A stretch of 18,154 nt of DNA, taken from NCBI GenBank assembly GCA_049314515.1, contig JBMOEY010000026.1, positions 1 through 18,154 of the forward strand, given 5' to 3'. The translations under genes and the position numbers were made by a program. Under the pieces are notes generated by a model. That model was not told the DNA's origin and did no database searches. It saw nothing but the letters and a program-made list of their open reading frames with translations. This DNA is from RFQD01 sp049314515. GTDB taxonomy: Bacteria > Actinomycetota > Actinomycetes > Actinomycetales > Microbacteriaceae. Positions 1-7,388 of this stretch are shown here, piece by piece. How positions within the stretch are numbered: position 1 is the first letter of the stretch; each line of letters begins with the position of its first letter.

Positions 1-656
1 ATCCCGATTCGCCCGAAGGAGAAGAGCGCACAATGAACCTTGTCGCACAAGCTCGCGGCCGCGCATCCCTCGTCGTTGCATTGGGGGGAGACAACTCGGT
101 GACCTTCGCCACCGCCCGAGGTTCGTGGGGTGCACAACTCGTGAACGCGGGCTTGATTACCCTCGATGCGCATTTTGATCTGCGTGACGGAATTTCTAAC
201 GGTTCACCGGTGCGACGACTGATTGAGGCGGGCCTTGACCCAACTCGCATTGTGCAGATTGGTATTGCAGATTTCGCAAACTCGACCGCCTACGCTCAAC
301 GGGCTCGCGACTATGGGATTACCATCATTCATCGAGACGAATGTGAGCGACGTGACATGACCGACATCATGACCGAAGCCCTCGAAATTGCGGGGCGAGG
401 CACTGGTCCGATTCATGTCGATCTCGACGTCGACGTGTGCGACCGGTCCGTTGCGCCCGCATGCCCCGCGAGTGTGCCGGGCGGTCTGAGTGCTCGTGAA
501 CTGCGTCGCGCGGCACGAGTCGCTGCCTCAGATCCGCGCGTAGTGTCAATGGACATCGCCGAGATAGATGCCCTAAACGATGCGCCCGACGAGCGCACGG
601 TTCGGCTGGGTGCCCTGTGCGTGCTCGAAGCTGTCGCGGGGGTGGCATCGCGATGA
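1..656 (+). CDS. hutG: Formimidoylglutamase-like protein of the arginase fold (HutG), 5' end missing
   Basis: The reading frame is open to the left edge (codons start at position 3), so this is the C-terminal part of a roughly 300-residue ureohydrolase-family enzyme; the ATG at 33 is internal. Dinuclear-metal motifs appear in order: GGDNS (84-98), DAHFDLR (from 165), DVDVCD with downstream APACPASVPGG (about 424-485), then a late AEIDALNDAPDERT segment. In the family these Asp and His residues bind two manganese ions. Next to hutI and hutU the likely reaction is formiminoglutamate to glutamate and formamide, the last hut step, in the cytoplasm. The first motif has Asn where arginases have His (GGDHS). 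The stop overlaps the next gene's ATG as ATGA. Agmatinase or another ureohydrolase is the alternative; the hut context decides. Confidence 0.85.
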   Translation, partial: PDSPEGEERTMNLVAQARGRASLVVALGGDNSVTFATARGSWGAQLVNAGLITLDAHFDLRDGISNGSPVRRLIEAGLDPTRIVQIGIADFANSTAYAQRARDYGITIIHRDECERRDMTDIMTEALEIAGRGTGPIHVDLDVDVCDRSVAPACPASVPGGLSARELRRAARVAASDPRVVSMDIAEIDALNDAPDERTVRLGALCVLEAVAGVASR

Positions 657-1303
657 CGCCATCGACCGCCGCGTTGTCGAAACAGCGCTACCCGTGGGTG
701 TCTCCCATCGCCCTTGCGTCGTCGCTGAGTGCCATTGTCATTTTTGGGGGCTCAACCTTTGTGGCCGAGCTCATGACGCCAGGTTTTGACCCGGTGCGAC
801 AGACCATCAGTGAGTTAGCGGCCGGGGATGCGCCCACGCGCATTTTCGTCACGATTGCCTTTGTGCTAACCGGCGCCTGTCATATGCTGACCGCGAGCTT
901 CACTCCGGGTATCGGTGCGCCTGGGCGAGTCGTGTTGTTTACAGCCGGTATCTGTACCGAGCTTGTGGCTGCCTTTCCGTTGCCCACTGTCGCGAGCACC
1001 TCGACGGCCCACCGATTCGCGGCGATGCTTGGTTTTGTCCTTCTTGCGATATGGCCGGCACTGGGCATGCGCGTTGATAAATCGCTGCCGTTCTTGCTTC
1101 GCCCATGGGGTGCCATCGCGAGCACGTTGTTCATCGCGGTGTTCTGTTTTACGTTCCTCGGCGTCTGGGCGAGCGTGAGTCAGCCGGCAGTGGGAGTGTG
1201 GGAAAGACTGGCGGCCGATCTCGAAGGCGTCTGGCCCGCTGTCGTTGTGCTTACCCTGTGGTTTGCGCAACGACGACGCCGTTCTTCCATACCCGTCGAG
1301 TAA
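653..1303 (+). CDS. DUF998-type integral membrane protein
   Basis: A 216-residue hydrophobic protein with about six membrane segments and short loops. Near the first helix it carries DPVRQTISELAAG (residues 46-58), the characteristic DUF998 loop (known family pattern DPxRxxxSELxxG). The start at 653 is chosen because it overlaps the hutG stop as ATGA, which suggests translational coupling; a start at 617 in the same frame would overlap hutG more deeply and add a non-hydrophobic Arg-rich leader. No enzymatic motif is visible and the function of the family is not established. Co-transcription with hutG may be incidental. Its last 53 bases overlap the end of hutI on the opposite strand. The C-terminus is a basic tail (QRRRR) that should be cytoplasmic. 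Confidence 0.8.
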   Translation: MTPSTAALSKQRYPWVSPIALASSLSAIVIFGGSTFVAELMTPGFDPVRQTISELAAGDAPTRIFVTIAFVLTGACHMLTASFTPGIGAPGRVVLFTAGICTELVAAFPLPTVASTSTAHRFAAMLGFVLLAIWPALGMRVDKSLPFLLRPWGAIASTLFIAVFCFTFLGVWASVSQPAVGVWERLAADLEGVWPAVVVLTLWFAQRRRRSSIPVE

Positions 1304-2477
1304 GCGGTACACCGGGTCGATAGGCCAGGTGCACATAACTCGGGGCGTCGAGCTCGACGAGGTCGGCGCGTGCGCCGACGACGAGCCGACCCACATCCGT
1401 CCGGAGAAGTGCGCGTGCTCCACCCGCGGTTGCCGACCATAAGGCCTCGGCCGTTGTCATGCCCATTTCGCGAACGGCGAGACTCACACAGAATGCCATT
1501 GACGAGGTGTAGCTCGAGCCCGGGTTGCAATCGGTGGAGATGGCCACGGTGACGCCCGCGTCGATGAGGCGCCGCGCATCCGGATACGGTGAGCGCGTCG
1601 AGAACTCGACACCGGGCAGGAGTGTCACCACGGTGGAACTCAACGCGAGCAGGGTGACGTCGTCGTCGGTCAAATAGGTGCAGTGATCGATGGATGCGCA
1701 ACCGAGTTGCACCCCCAGCGCGATGGCTGCGGAATTGGGGGCGAACTGCGCGGCGTGGAGTCGCGGAACGAGTCCTGCGCGCATCCCGGCCTCGAGCACC
1801 CGTTGTGCCTCGGCGACCGTGAATGCTCCTTCGTCGCAGAACACGTCGATCCACCGTGCGTGTGGGGCCGAGGCCTCGAGCATCGCACCGCACACAAGAT
1901 CGACGTAGTCCTCACGCGTGCCAATGACGCGTGCTTCTTCGTGCCCACGTCCACCGTATTCGGCGGGGATTACGTGTGCTCCGAGGAAGGTGACTTCGTC
2001 GGTCACGCCCCGAGCTATTTTGCAGGCGAGTGGCTCGCCGGCGACGTCAAGATGGTAGCCGCTTTTTGTTTCGAAAGTTGTGGTGCCCTGCCGGAGTAAT
2101 TCGTGCGCTCGATGTTCGAGCAGGTCGACCAGTTGGCCTTCGCTCGCGGAGCGAGTGGCGCGCACCGTCGAACGGATGCCCCCCGCGGAATACGGTGTGC
2201 CGGACATCCGCGCCTCAAATTCGGTGGCACGGTCACCGGCAAACACGAGGTGCGAGTGGGCGTCGACAAAGCCGGGGATAACGGCACGACCACCGCAGTC
2301 GACGACGTGATCGATGTCGTGTCCACCACTGACTTCGGCGGCCGCGGCCGAACCCACCCAGGTGACCCTTTCGTTGTCGATCACGATGGCCGCGTCTGCG
2401 ATGAGGCCTAATGGGTCTCTCGCCTGCTCATCATTTGTGACGAGTTGACCGATGTTGGTGAAAAGTGTTCGAGTCAT
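1251..2477 (-). CDS. hutI: Imidazolonepropionase
   Basis: A 408-residue amidohydrolase-superfamily enzyme, close to the usual HutI length. It hydrolyses 4-imidazolone-5-propionate to N-formimino-glutamate, the third hut step, in the cytoplasm. Visible signatures are DAHSHLVF (metal ligands H74 and H76), KSGYHL (about 138-143), HVIPAEYGG (168-176), RLHAAQF with H241 as a probable metal ligand, and STDCNPG with D316. The ATG at 2477 is chosen over an in-frame ATG at 2567, which would lie inside hutU and add 30 residues before the conserved MTRTLFTNIG start. It follows hutU with a 28-bp gap and no strong Shine-Dalgarno, so the two are probably co-transcribed. Its 3' end runs 53 bp into the convergent DUF998 gene. 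Confidence 0.95.
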   Translation of the reverse strand: MTRTLFTNIGQLVTNDEQARDPLGLIADAAIVIDNERVTWVGSAAAAEVSGGHDIDHVVDCGGRAVIPGFVDAHSHLVFAGDRATEFEARMSGTPYSAGGIRSTVRATRSASEGQLVDLLEHRAHELLRQGTTTFETKSGYHLDVAGEPLACKIARGVTDEVTFLGAHVIPAEYGGRGHEEARVIGTREDYVDLVCGAMLEASAPHARWIDVFCDEGAFTVAEAQRVLEAGMRAGLVPRLHAAQFAPNSAAIALGVQLGCASIDHCTYLTDDDVTLLALSSTVVTLLPGVEFSTRSPYPDARRLIDAGVTVAISTDCNPGSSYTSSMAFCVSLAVREMGMTTAEALWSATAGGARALLRTDVGRLVVGARADLVELDAPSYVHLAYRPGVPLTRRVWKNGVVVAQTTG

Positions 2478-2505
2478 GATGGCGTGGTCGCGTCGGCGTA
2501 GACCG

Positions 2506-4176
2506 CTACCCTTCGCGCATCGGGACGCGCAGCCCGCGTTCTTCGGCGATGGCAATGGCGCGGTCATATCCTGCGTCGACGTGCCGCATCACCCCGGAAC
2601 CGGGGTCGTTTGTCAATACTCGCGCGAGTTTCTCGGCGGCGAGAGGCGTTCCGTCCGCGACAGTGACTTGACCGGCGTGAATGGAGCGACCGATTCCCAC
2701 GCCACCGCCGTGGTGGAGTGACACCCACGTCGCACCGGAGGCGGTGTTGAGTAGCGCGTTGAGCAAGGGCCAGTCGGCAATCGCATCCGAACCGTCGTTC
2801 ATCGCCTCGGTCTCGCGGTAGGGGGAGGCGACGGAACCGGAGTCCAGATGGTCTCGTCCGATCACGATGGGGGCGCTGAGTTCTCCTGAGGCGACCATCT
2901 CGTTGAACTTCAAGCCGGCGAGGTGTCGTTCTTGGTAGCCCAGCCAACAGATGCGCGCCGGTAAACCTTCGAAATGCACTTTCTCTCCCGCTTTGGTGAT
3001 CCATCGGCGAAGGTGTTCGTTGTTTGGGAACAACTCGAGAATCGCGCGGTCCGTCTTGGCGATGTCTTCTGGGTCGCCACTAAGAGCGACCCAGCGGAAT
3101 GGCCCATTCCCCTCGCAAAACAGCGGCCGAATGTACGCGGGAACGAAGCCCGGAAACTCGAACGCGCGATCGTATCCGCCGAGCTGTGCTTCGGCGCGAA
3201 TGGAGTTTCCGTAGTCGAAGACGATTGCGCCTTTGTCCTGAAAGTCGACCATTGCTTTGACCTGTTTGGCCATGGATGCTCGAGCGTGTTGCGTGAACCA
3301 CGTGGCGTCGCTTTCTGCACGAGCGTGCCATTCTTCGACGCTCACGCCCTCCGGCAGAAATGACAGGGGATCGTGTGCGCTGGTTTGGTCGGTCACGATG
3401 TCGACCGGCACATCTGCGGCACAGATCTCGGTGAAGACCGCGGCAGCATTCCCGACGAGCCCCACCGAGAGGGGGCGCTTCTCTGCCTTCGCAGACAGAA
3501 CGCGCGCGAGGGCATCATCGAGGTCGGTCGTGTATTCGTCGAGATATCCGTGCTCGACCCTGCGTGCGAGCCGCGTCTCGTCGACGTCAACGATGAGCAC
3601 CGCCCCGTCGTTCATGGTGACGGCGAGTGGTTGCGCGCCACCCATGCCGCCGCATCCACCGGTCAAGGTCAACGTACCGGCGAGCGTCCCCCCAAAGTGT
3701 TGACGCGCGACGGCGCCAAATGTTTCGTAAGTGCCTTGCAGAATTCCTTGCGTTCCGATGTAAATCCAGGAACCGGCGGTCATCTGTCCGTACATTGTCA
3801 GACCCTCCGCTTCGAGTCGACGAAACTCTGGCCAGTTTGCCCAGTCGCCCACGAGGTTGGAGTTCGCGATCAATACGCGAGGCGCCCACTCGTGCGTGCG
3901 AAAAACACCCACCGGTTTGCCCGATTGCACGAGCAGAGTCTCATCCGTATCGAGTGTTGTGAGTGTGCGCACGATCGCGTCGTAGGCTTCCCACGTGCGA
4001 GCGGCCTTACCTGTGCCCCCGTAGACGACCAACTTGTCGGGATGCTCCGCCACTTCGGCGTCGAGGTTGTTCATGAGCATGCGCATCGGAGCTTCGGTTT
4101 GCCACGATTTTGCGGTGAGCGTTGTGCCGCGCGCTGCGCGAACGGGACGGGGGCCGGAGGGAGTGGAGTGAGCCAT
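2506..4176 (-). CDS. hutU: Urocanate hydratase (urocanase)
   Basis: A 556-residue protein, the normal urocanase length. It adds water across urocanate to give imidazolonepropionate, using tightly bound NAD+ as an electrophile. Family signatures are GGCGGMGGAQPLAVTMN (from residue 173, the NAD-binding region), YGNSIR, FCEGNGPFRWVALSGDP and ICWLGYQERH. The start at 4176 (MAHSTPSG) is preferred to an in-frame ATG at 4248: the extra 24 residues would be encoded across the TGTCTG dyad and its hairpin and have no counterpart in the family. No strong Shine-Dalgarno precedes the start. It is the first gene of a hutU-hutI pair. A probable HutR operator lies 53 bp upstream, so it is likely induced independently of hutH. 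Confidence 0.96.
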   Translation of the reverse strand: MAHSTPSGPRPVRAARGTTLTAKSWQTEAPMRMLMNNLDAEVAEHPDKLVVYGGTGKAARTWEAYDAIVRTLTTLDTDETLLVQSGKPVGVFRTHEWAPRVLIANSNLVGDWANWPEFRRLEAEGLTMYGQMTAGSWIYIGTQGILQGTYETFGAVARQHFGGTLAGTLTLTGGCGGMGGAQPLAVTMNDGAVLIVDVDETRLARRVEHGYLDEYTTDLDDALARVLSAKAEKRPLSVGLVGNAAAVFTEICAADVPVDIVTDQTSAHDPLSFLPEGVSVEEWHARAESDATWFTQHARASMAKQVKAMVDFQDKGAIVFDYGNSIRAEAQLGGYDRAFEFPGFVPAYIRPLFCEGNGPFRWVALSGDPEDIAKTDRAILELFPNNEHLRRWITKAGEKVHFEGLPARICWLGYQERHLAGLKFNEMVASGELSAPIVIGRDHLDSGSVASPYRETEAMNDGSDAIADWPLLNALLNTASGATWVSLHHGGGVGIGRSIHAGQVTVADGTPLAAEKLARVLTNDPGSGVMRHVDAGYDRAIAIAEERGLRVPMREG

Positions 4177-4224
4177 GTACTCATCAAACCGAGCATGTCG
4201 GCAAATCGTCAGGGCAAAAGGAAC

Positions 4225-4252
4225 GGGGGTGTCTGAAATTCCAGACACCCCC
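4225..4252 (-). terminator. Possible intrinsic terminator for the PRISE-like gene, overlapping the hutU operator
   Basis: An 11-bp perfect stem (GGGGGTGTCTG and its complement) with a 6-base loop lies 34 bp beyond the stop of the minus-strand gene ending at 4287. On the minus strand it is followed by GTTCCTTTTGCC, a poor, interrupted T-run. The element may end transcription coming from that gene and also serve as an operator; the operator reading is better supported because the core recurs at 17632. Confidence 0.4.
4230..4247. promoter_or_regulatory. Probable HutR operator upstream of hutU
   Basis: TGTCTGAAATTCCAGACA is a dyad with perfect 6-bp arms and a 6-bp centre; arms extend to 11 bp (4225-4235 and 4242-4252). 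The same TGTCTG-N6-CAGACA pattern occurs between hutH and the IclR-family gene at 17632-17649, at almost the same distance from the coding start (53 versus 54 bp). From memory, IclR-type HutR of corynebacteria is reported to bind a TCTG-N6-CAGA dyad with an AT-rich centre, which fits. Regulation of hutU by the IclR protein is inferred. Confidence 0.75.
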
Positions 4253-4286
4253 TGAGCTCCCTACGAAGGAACGTGATGTTGCGGGC

Positions 4287-5348
4287 TTAGGGGATGACGC
4301 GCTCTGCACGCAGGCGGTCGAACAGGTCGGTGAACGACCGAATGGTGGTTTGGAACTCGAGGAAGCCCATGTCTCGGCTCTTACTCATGTCGGCGAAGGT
4401 TTCGGAAGTACGCCCGAGATCGGCATCCGTGTGCCACCAGGATGCCAACTCACTCGCTTTGTTGTCCTGCAACCCGTGAGTCGCGACAATCTCGGCCCAC
4501 ACTGCGTCGGCGTCACCCATGCGCGGTTCAAGCGGCGAGATCTCACCGGGATGACCGGGGTTCTCCAGACCGAAATACTCGCCGATTGCCGTCCAGAGCT
4601 GACGCCAGCGGAACACGTCGCCGTTGACGGTGTTGAACGCCTCGTTGCGTGCCTGTGGGTCAGTCGCCGACCAGTACGCATGCTTTGCCAAAATGCGCGG
4701 GTCTGTGACGTCCGTCACGCCGTTGTACTGCTGCGGTGATCCCGGGAACACCCATGGCGTTCCCGTGTGCTTGCAGATGCTTGCGTATACAGCGAGTGTG
4801 ACGCCCATGTTCATGACGTTGCCGAGGGCATAGCCGATCATGGTGTGTGGGCGATGGACCGACCACGTGTGACCGTGCTTCTCGGCGGAGGCGAAGAGCT
4901 CGTCTTCCTGGACGTAGTAGAAGTTCAGGCCCGGCAGACGTCCCTGAGTTTCCCGGAACGGAGTTTCGGCGGGGTTCTTCGCGTAATCCTCGAACGGTCC
5001 GAGATAGTGCTTGAGGCCTGTAATCAGCACCGCGTGCTCAATCGGCTTTTTCGCGTTGACCGCCGCGAGAGTATTGCGGAGCATTGCCCCATTTACTTCG
5101 CAGTTCTCTGCTTCGGTGGACTGACGAGACCAGGTGCAAAAGAACAGGTGTGTTACGCCGAGTTCGGAGATCGCATCGTTGAGTTCATCCGGCTTCATGA
5201 CATCGGCGTATACATTGTCGACACCGTCAATCGTGAGTCCGGGCTTGCGGGAGAGTCCGGTCACTTTCCAGCCGTGCCGAACCAACTCTTCGGCGATGTT
5301 GTTACCGGTAATGCCGGTCACGCCCACGACGAGTGCGTGTTTGGTCAT
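4287..5348 (-). CDS. Extended short-chain dehydrogenase of the PRISE (progesterone 5-beta-reductase/iridoid synthase-like) type
   Basis: A 353-residue NAD(P)-dependent reductase. The N-terminus has a Rossmann motif, VVGVTGITG (G9, G12, G15), followed by the PRISE-type signatures FFCTWSRQ, TGLKHY (K113), NFYYVQED (Y144/Y145) and SVHRPHTMIGYALGN. In characterised PRISE enzymes the Lys and Tyr of these motifs are catalytic and reduce activated C=C or C=O bonds; bacterial members act on unknown substrates. The start at 5348 has the strong leader AAAGGAGT seven bases upstream; a longer in-frame start at 5468 would cross the control region. It is divergent from the SDR gene at 5630, sharing a 281-bp control region, so it is probably co-regulated with the oxidoreductase cluster. 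A sugar-nucleotide epimerase role is unlikely given these motifs. Confidence 0.85.
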   Translation of the reverse strand: MTKHALVVGVTGITGNNIAEELVRHGWKVTGLSRKPGLTIDGVDNVYADVMKPDELNDAISELGVTHLFFCTWSRQSTEAENCEVNGAMLRNTLAAVNAKKPIEHAVLITGLKHYLGPFEDYAKNPAETPFRETQGRLPGLNFYYVQEDELFASAEKHGHTWSVHRPHTMIGYALGNVMNMGVTLAVYASICKHTGTPWVFPGSPQQYNGVTDVTDPRILAKHAYWSATDPQARNEAFNTVNGDVFRWRQLWTAIGEYFGLENPGHPGEISPLEPRMGDADAVWAEIVATHGLQDNKASELASWWHTDADLGRTSETFADMSKSRDMGFLEFQTTIRSFTDLFDRLRAERVIP

Positions 5349-5629
5349 GTGTTCACTCCTTTGTGCGATGCCACCTAGGCGTGGCGAGCATGAAAACGTT
5401 AGGTCACACTGTACAGAGTGTTCGCCAAAAACGCGAGATTCGAGGCAAAACCAGCTCGTGAACGGCAATTTCTAAAAAAACTGCGCAGAATCTGACAGAT
5501 ACGTGTTTAGTGCAGCTTGACATGTGTTCACTTTCGCCTTTATCGTGTTCTCGGCAATGGAGCCGATGAGAGTCGGATCTATGGCACGTACCGGAAGTTG
5601 AGCAGTACCGGAATTCAGGGGAGCACCTC
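5349..5629. promoter_or_regulatory. Divergent control region between the PRISE-like gene and the SDR operon
   Basis: This 281-bp non-coding stretch carries several TGTTC-type half-sites: TGTTCAC at 5350 and 5525, TGTTCGC at 5419, GTGAAC at 5458, TGTTTAGT at 5504 and TGTTCTC at 5546. The copies at 5504, 5525 and 5546 start exactly 21 bp apart. It also holds ACACT-GTACAG-AGTGT (5406-5421), GCCAC-N6-GTGGC (5370-5385) in the leader of the minus-strand gene, and the nine-base direct repeat GTACCGGAA at 5588 and 5605 in the plus-strand leader. AGGGGAG (5617-5623) is the Shine-Dalgarno of the SDR gene. No convincing minus-strand promoter was found. Confidence 0.65.
5517..5546 (+). promoter_or_regulatory. 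Candidate promoter of the SDR/dehydrogenase operon
   Basis: A perfect -35 hexamer TTGACA (5517-5522) is followed after 18 bp by TATCGT (5541-5546), a 4/6 match to the -10 consensus. A TGTTCAC repeat lies between the two hexamers, another TGTT copy is 13 bp upstream of the -35, and a third starts on the last base of the -10. This arrangement suggests a repressor competing with RNA polymerase. The transcript would have a leader of roughly 75 bases before the ATG at 5630. Confidence 0.55.
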
Positions 5630-6412
5630 ATGGGTCGACTAGACAACACCGCTGTCATCGTCACCGGCGCCGGAAGTGGCATCGGTCGCGCATTCGTCAA
5701 TGGCTTTGCTCGCGAAGGCGCCAAGGTCGGGGTTCTTGACCTCGATTCCCGAGCCTCGGAAAGCGTCGTTGCGGAGATTACAGCTGCAGGCGGCTCTGCC
5801 CTCGCACTGTCCGCCAACGTGACCGATCGGGACGCCATCCGTGCCGAGTTCACGCGCTTTCACGGCTGGGCCGGCAGTCTCGATGTGCTCTTCAACAACG
5901 CCGGATTCAACAAGCCCATGCCGTTCCTCGAAGTCACAGAGGACAATTGGAACGCCATTCTGCGCGTCAATAGCTGGGCTGTTCTCATGTGTACTCAGGA
6001 AGCAGCGAAGTTCATGATTCCGCAGGGCCACGGCAAGATTGTGAATACGGCTTCGGTTGCGGGTCGTCAGGGTTATCCCGACTTCACGCCGTACAGCGCG
6101 AGCAAGTTCGCCGTCAATGCAATTACTCAGGCAACTGCTCGTGAGCTGGCAAAGCACGGAATCACCTGCAATTCCTTTTCCCCAGGCGTCGTCGTCACGC
6201 CCCTGTGGGACACGCTTGACAAGGATCTGATGGAGATGGGCGCCACATCCAAGCCCAAAGAATCCATCGATTCCTTCTCGGCGGACATCATTATCGGTCA
6301 CCCGGCGCAGCCTGAGGAGCTCGTCGGCACTGCGCTGTATCTTGCTTCACACGACTCTGACTATCTCACTGGACAAACAATCATGATCGACGGCGGAAAG
6401 GTCCTCCTCTAA
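5630..6412 (+). CDS. Classical SDR-family oxidoreductase, probably NAD-dependent polyol or diol dehydrogenase
   Basis: A 260-residue classical short-chain dehydrogenase. Visible motifs are TGAGSGIG (G13, G17, G19; cofactor loop), VLDLD with D37 at the end of the second strand (predicts NAD(H) over NADPH), NNAG (89-92), N114, S142 and YSASK (Y155, K159), giving a complete Asn-Ser-Tyr-Lys tetrad. The C-terminal TGQTIMIDGG is typical of the family. The PGVVVTPLWDTLDKD stretch resembles sorbitol- and butanediol-type SDRs, but the exact substrate cannot be read. The start is set by AGGGGAG six bases upstream. Its stop overlaps the next ATG (TAATG), so it is translationally coupled to the dehydrogenase at 6412. 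It is first in an operon of at least three oxidoreductases. Confidence 0.9.
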   Translation: MGRLDNTAVIVTGAGSGIGRAFVNGFAREGAKVGVLDLDSRASESVVAEITAAGGSALALSANVTDRDAIRAEFTRFHGWAGSLDVLFNNAGFNKPMPFLEVTEDNWNAILRVNSWAVLMCTQEAAKFMIPQGHGKIVNTASVAGRQGYPDFTPYSASKFAVNAITQATARELAKHGITCNSFSPGVVVTPLWDTLDKDLMEMGATSKPKESIDSFSADIIIGHPAQPEELVGTALYLASHDSDYLTGQTIMIDGGKVLL

Positions 6413-7386
6413 TGAAGGCACTGCAATTCATGTCCCCCGACGTGATGTCACTCAATGACATCGCGACACCGAGCATCGGTGAAGACGAGGTGCTCCTTGC
6501 CGCACGCTCGGTTGGCATCTGTCACTCCGACATCGACCTTCTGGCAGGGCGTTACATCATTCCCTTCGAGTACCCCATCATTCCCGGACACGAGTGGTCG
6601 GCAGAAGTCATTGAGGTGGGCAAGAAAGTCACCAAGCTCAAGGCCGGCGACCGCGTGGTCGGCGAATGTGTCATCGGTGTGGAGCACTTCGGCTTCAGCA
6701 TCAGTGGGGCGATGGCCGAGTTCTTCATCGCCAAGGAGGGATGGCTTCACAAACTCCCCGAAAACGTGTCCTGGAAGTCGGGAGCACTGGTCGAGCCCTT
6801 TAGTTGTGGCTATTACGCGACCGTTCGTGCGGACAATCTCGATGCCTCCGACACGGCAATCGTCTTCGGCGCCGGGCCAATTGGGCTGGGTGTTGTCGCC
6901 GCTTCCGCTGCCAAGGGTGTGCGGGTCATCATTGCCGAACCGTCGGAGTCCCGGGGCAAAGTAGCGATGGAACTCGGTGCCGAGCTGGTGCTTGACCCCA
7001 CGAAGCCGGACTTCGTCGCGGCAGCCCTGGATGCGACCAACGGGGGCGCGACGGTGGTCTTTGAGGCCAGTGGTCGTCCCGAAGCAATGGCAACCACACT
7101 CGAGGTGGCCGGTTTTCAGGCACGCTTAGTCAACATTGGCATCGATGTTGGCCGCTCGGCCGAGGCAAAACTCGGACTCATCCAGTCGAAGGAACTGCAG
7201 GTGCGTGGCATCATCGGTTCGCCAGGAGTGTGGCCGGAGACCATTCGCTTCCTTGCTCGCACGGGCCTCGACCTGTCGAAGCTGGTGACGTCGACCTTTG
7301 ACCTGACTGATGCGCCCGCGGCCTACGACGCGGTCATGAATGACAAGTCGCAGATCAAGGTGCACGTCACCTCGAACGCGAGCTAA
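6412..7386 (+). CDS. Zinc-type medium-chain alcohol dehydrogenase lacking the structural-zinc cysteines
   Basis: A 324-residue medium-chain dehydrogenase/reductase. Catalytic-zinc residues are present: C37 (GICHSD), H60-E61 (PGHEW) and E128 (LVEPFSC). The nucleotide fold has GAGPIGLG (about 153-160), with a probable E/S-rich cofactor loop. The lobe that normally carries four structural-zinc cysteines is short and contains only C86 (VVGECVIGVEHFG), so one zinc per subunit is expected. This makes it shorter than the 340-370 residues of its two paralogues in the window. It overlaps the SDR stop by one base and is followed after 2 bp by a second dehydrogenase. The role is probably oxidation or reduction of a polyol-like intermediate; threonine or sorbitol dehydrogenase naming would be guesswork. 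Confidence 0.88.
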   Translation: MKALQFMSPDVMSLNDIATPSIGEDEVLLAARSVGICHSDIDLLAGRYIIPFEYPIIPGHEWSAEVIEVGKKVTKLKAGDRVVGECVIGVEHFGFSISGAMAEFFIAKEGWLHKLPENVSWKSGALVEPFSCGYYATVRADNLDASDTAIVFGAGPIGLGVVAASAAKGVRVIIAEPSESRGKVAMELGAELVLDPTKPDFVAAALDATNGGATVVFEASGRPEAMATTLEVAGFQARLVNIGIDVGRSAEAKLGLIQSKELQVRGIIGSPGVWPETIRFLARTGLDLSKLVTSTFDLTDAPAAYDAVMNDKSQIKVHVTSNAS

Positions 7387-7388
7387 CG

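Noticed and set aside
866..1893. Minus-strand frames opposite the DUF998 gene and overlapping hutI in another frame
   Set aside because: Arg/Thr-rich translations without motifs, contradicted by hutI and DUF998 signatures on the accepted frames.
3373..4236. Open frame of 287 codons on the plus strand inside hutU
   Set aside because: It is antisense to a well-conserved urocanase, has no recognisable domain and no leader; a frame artefact.
4253..4286. Possible attachment-site or insertion scar at the left edge of the inner cluster
   Set aside because: No matching direct repeat was found near the right edge (16020-16040), and there is no integrase or transposase in the window.
5349..5468. N-terminal extension of the PRISE-like protein from ATG 5468
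   Set aside because: The ATG at 5348 has AAAGGAGT at ideal spacing and starts directly at the Rossmann strand; the extension covers control-region sites.
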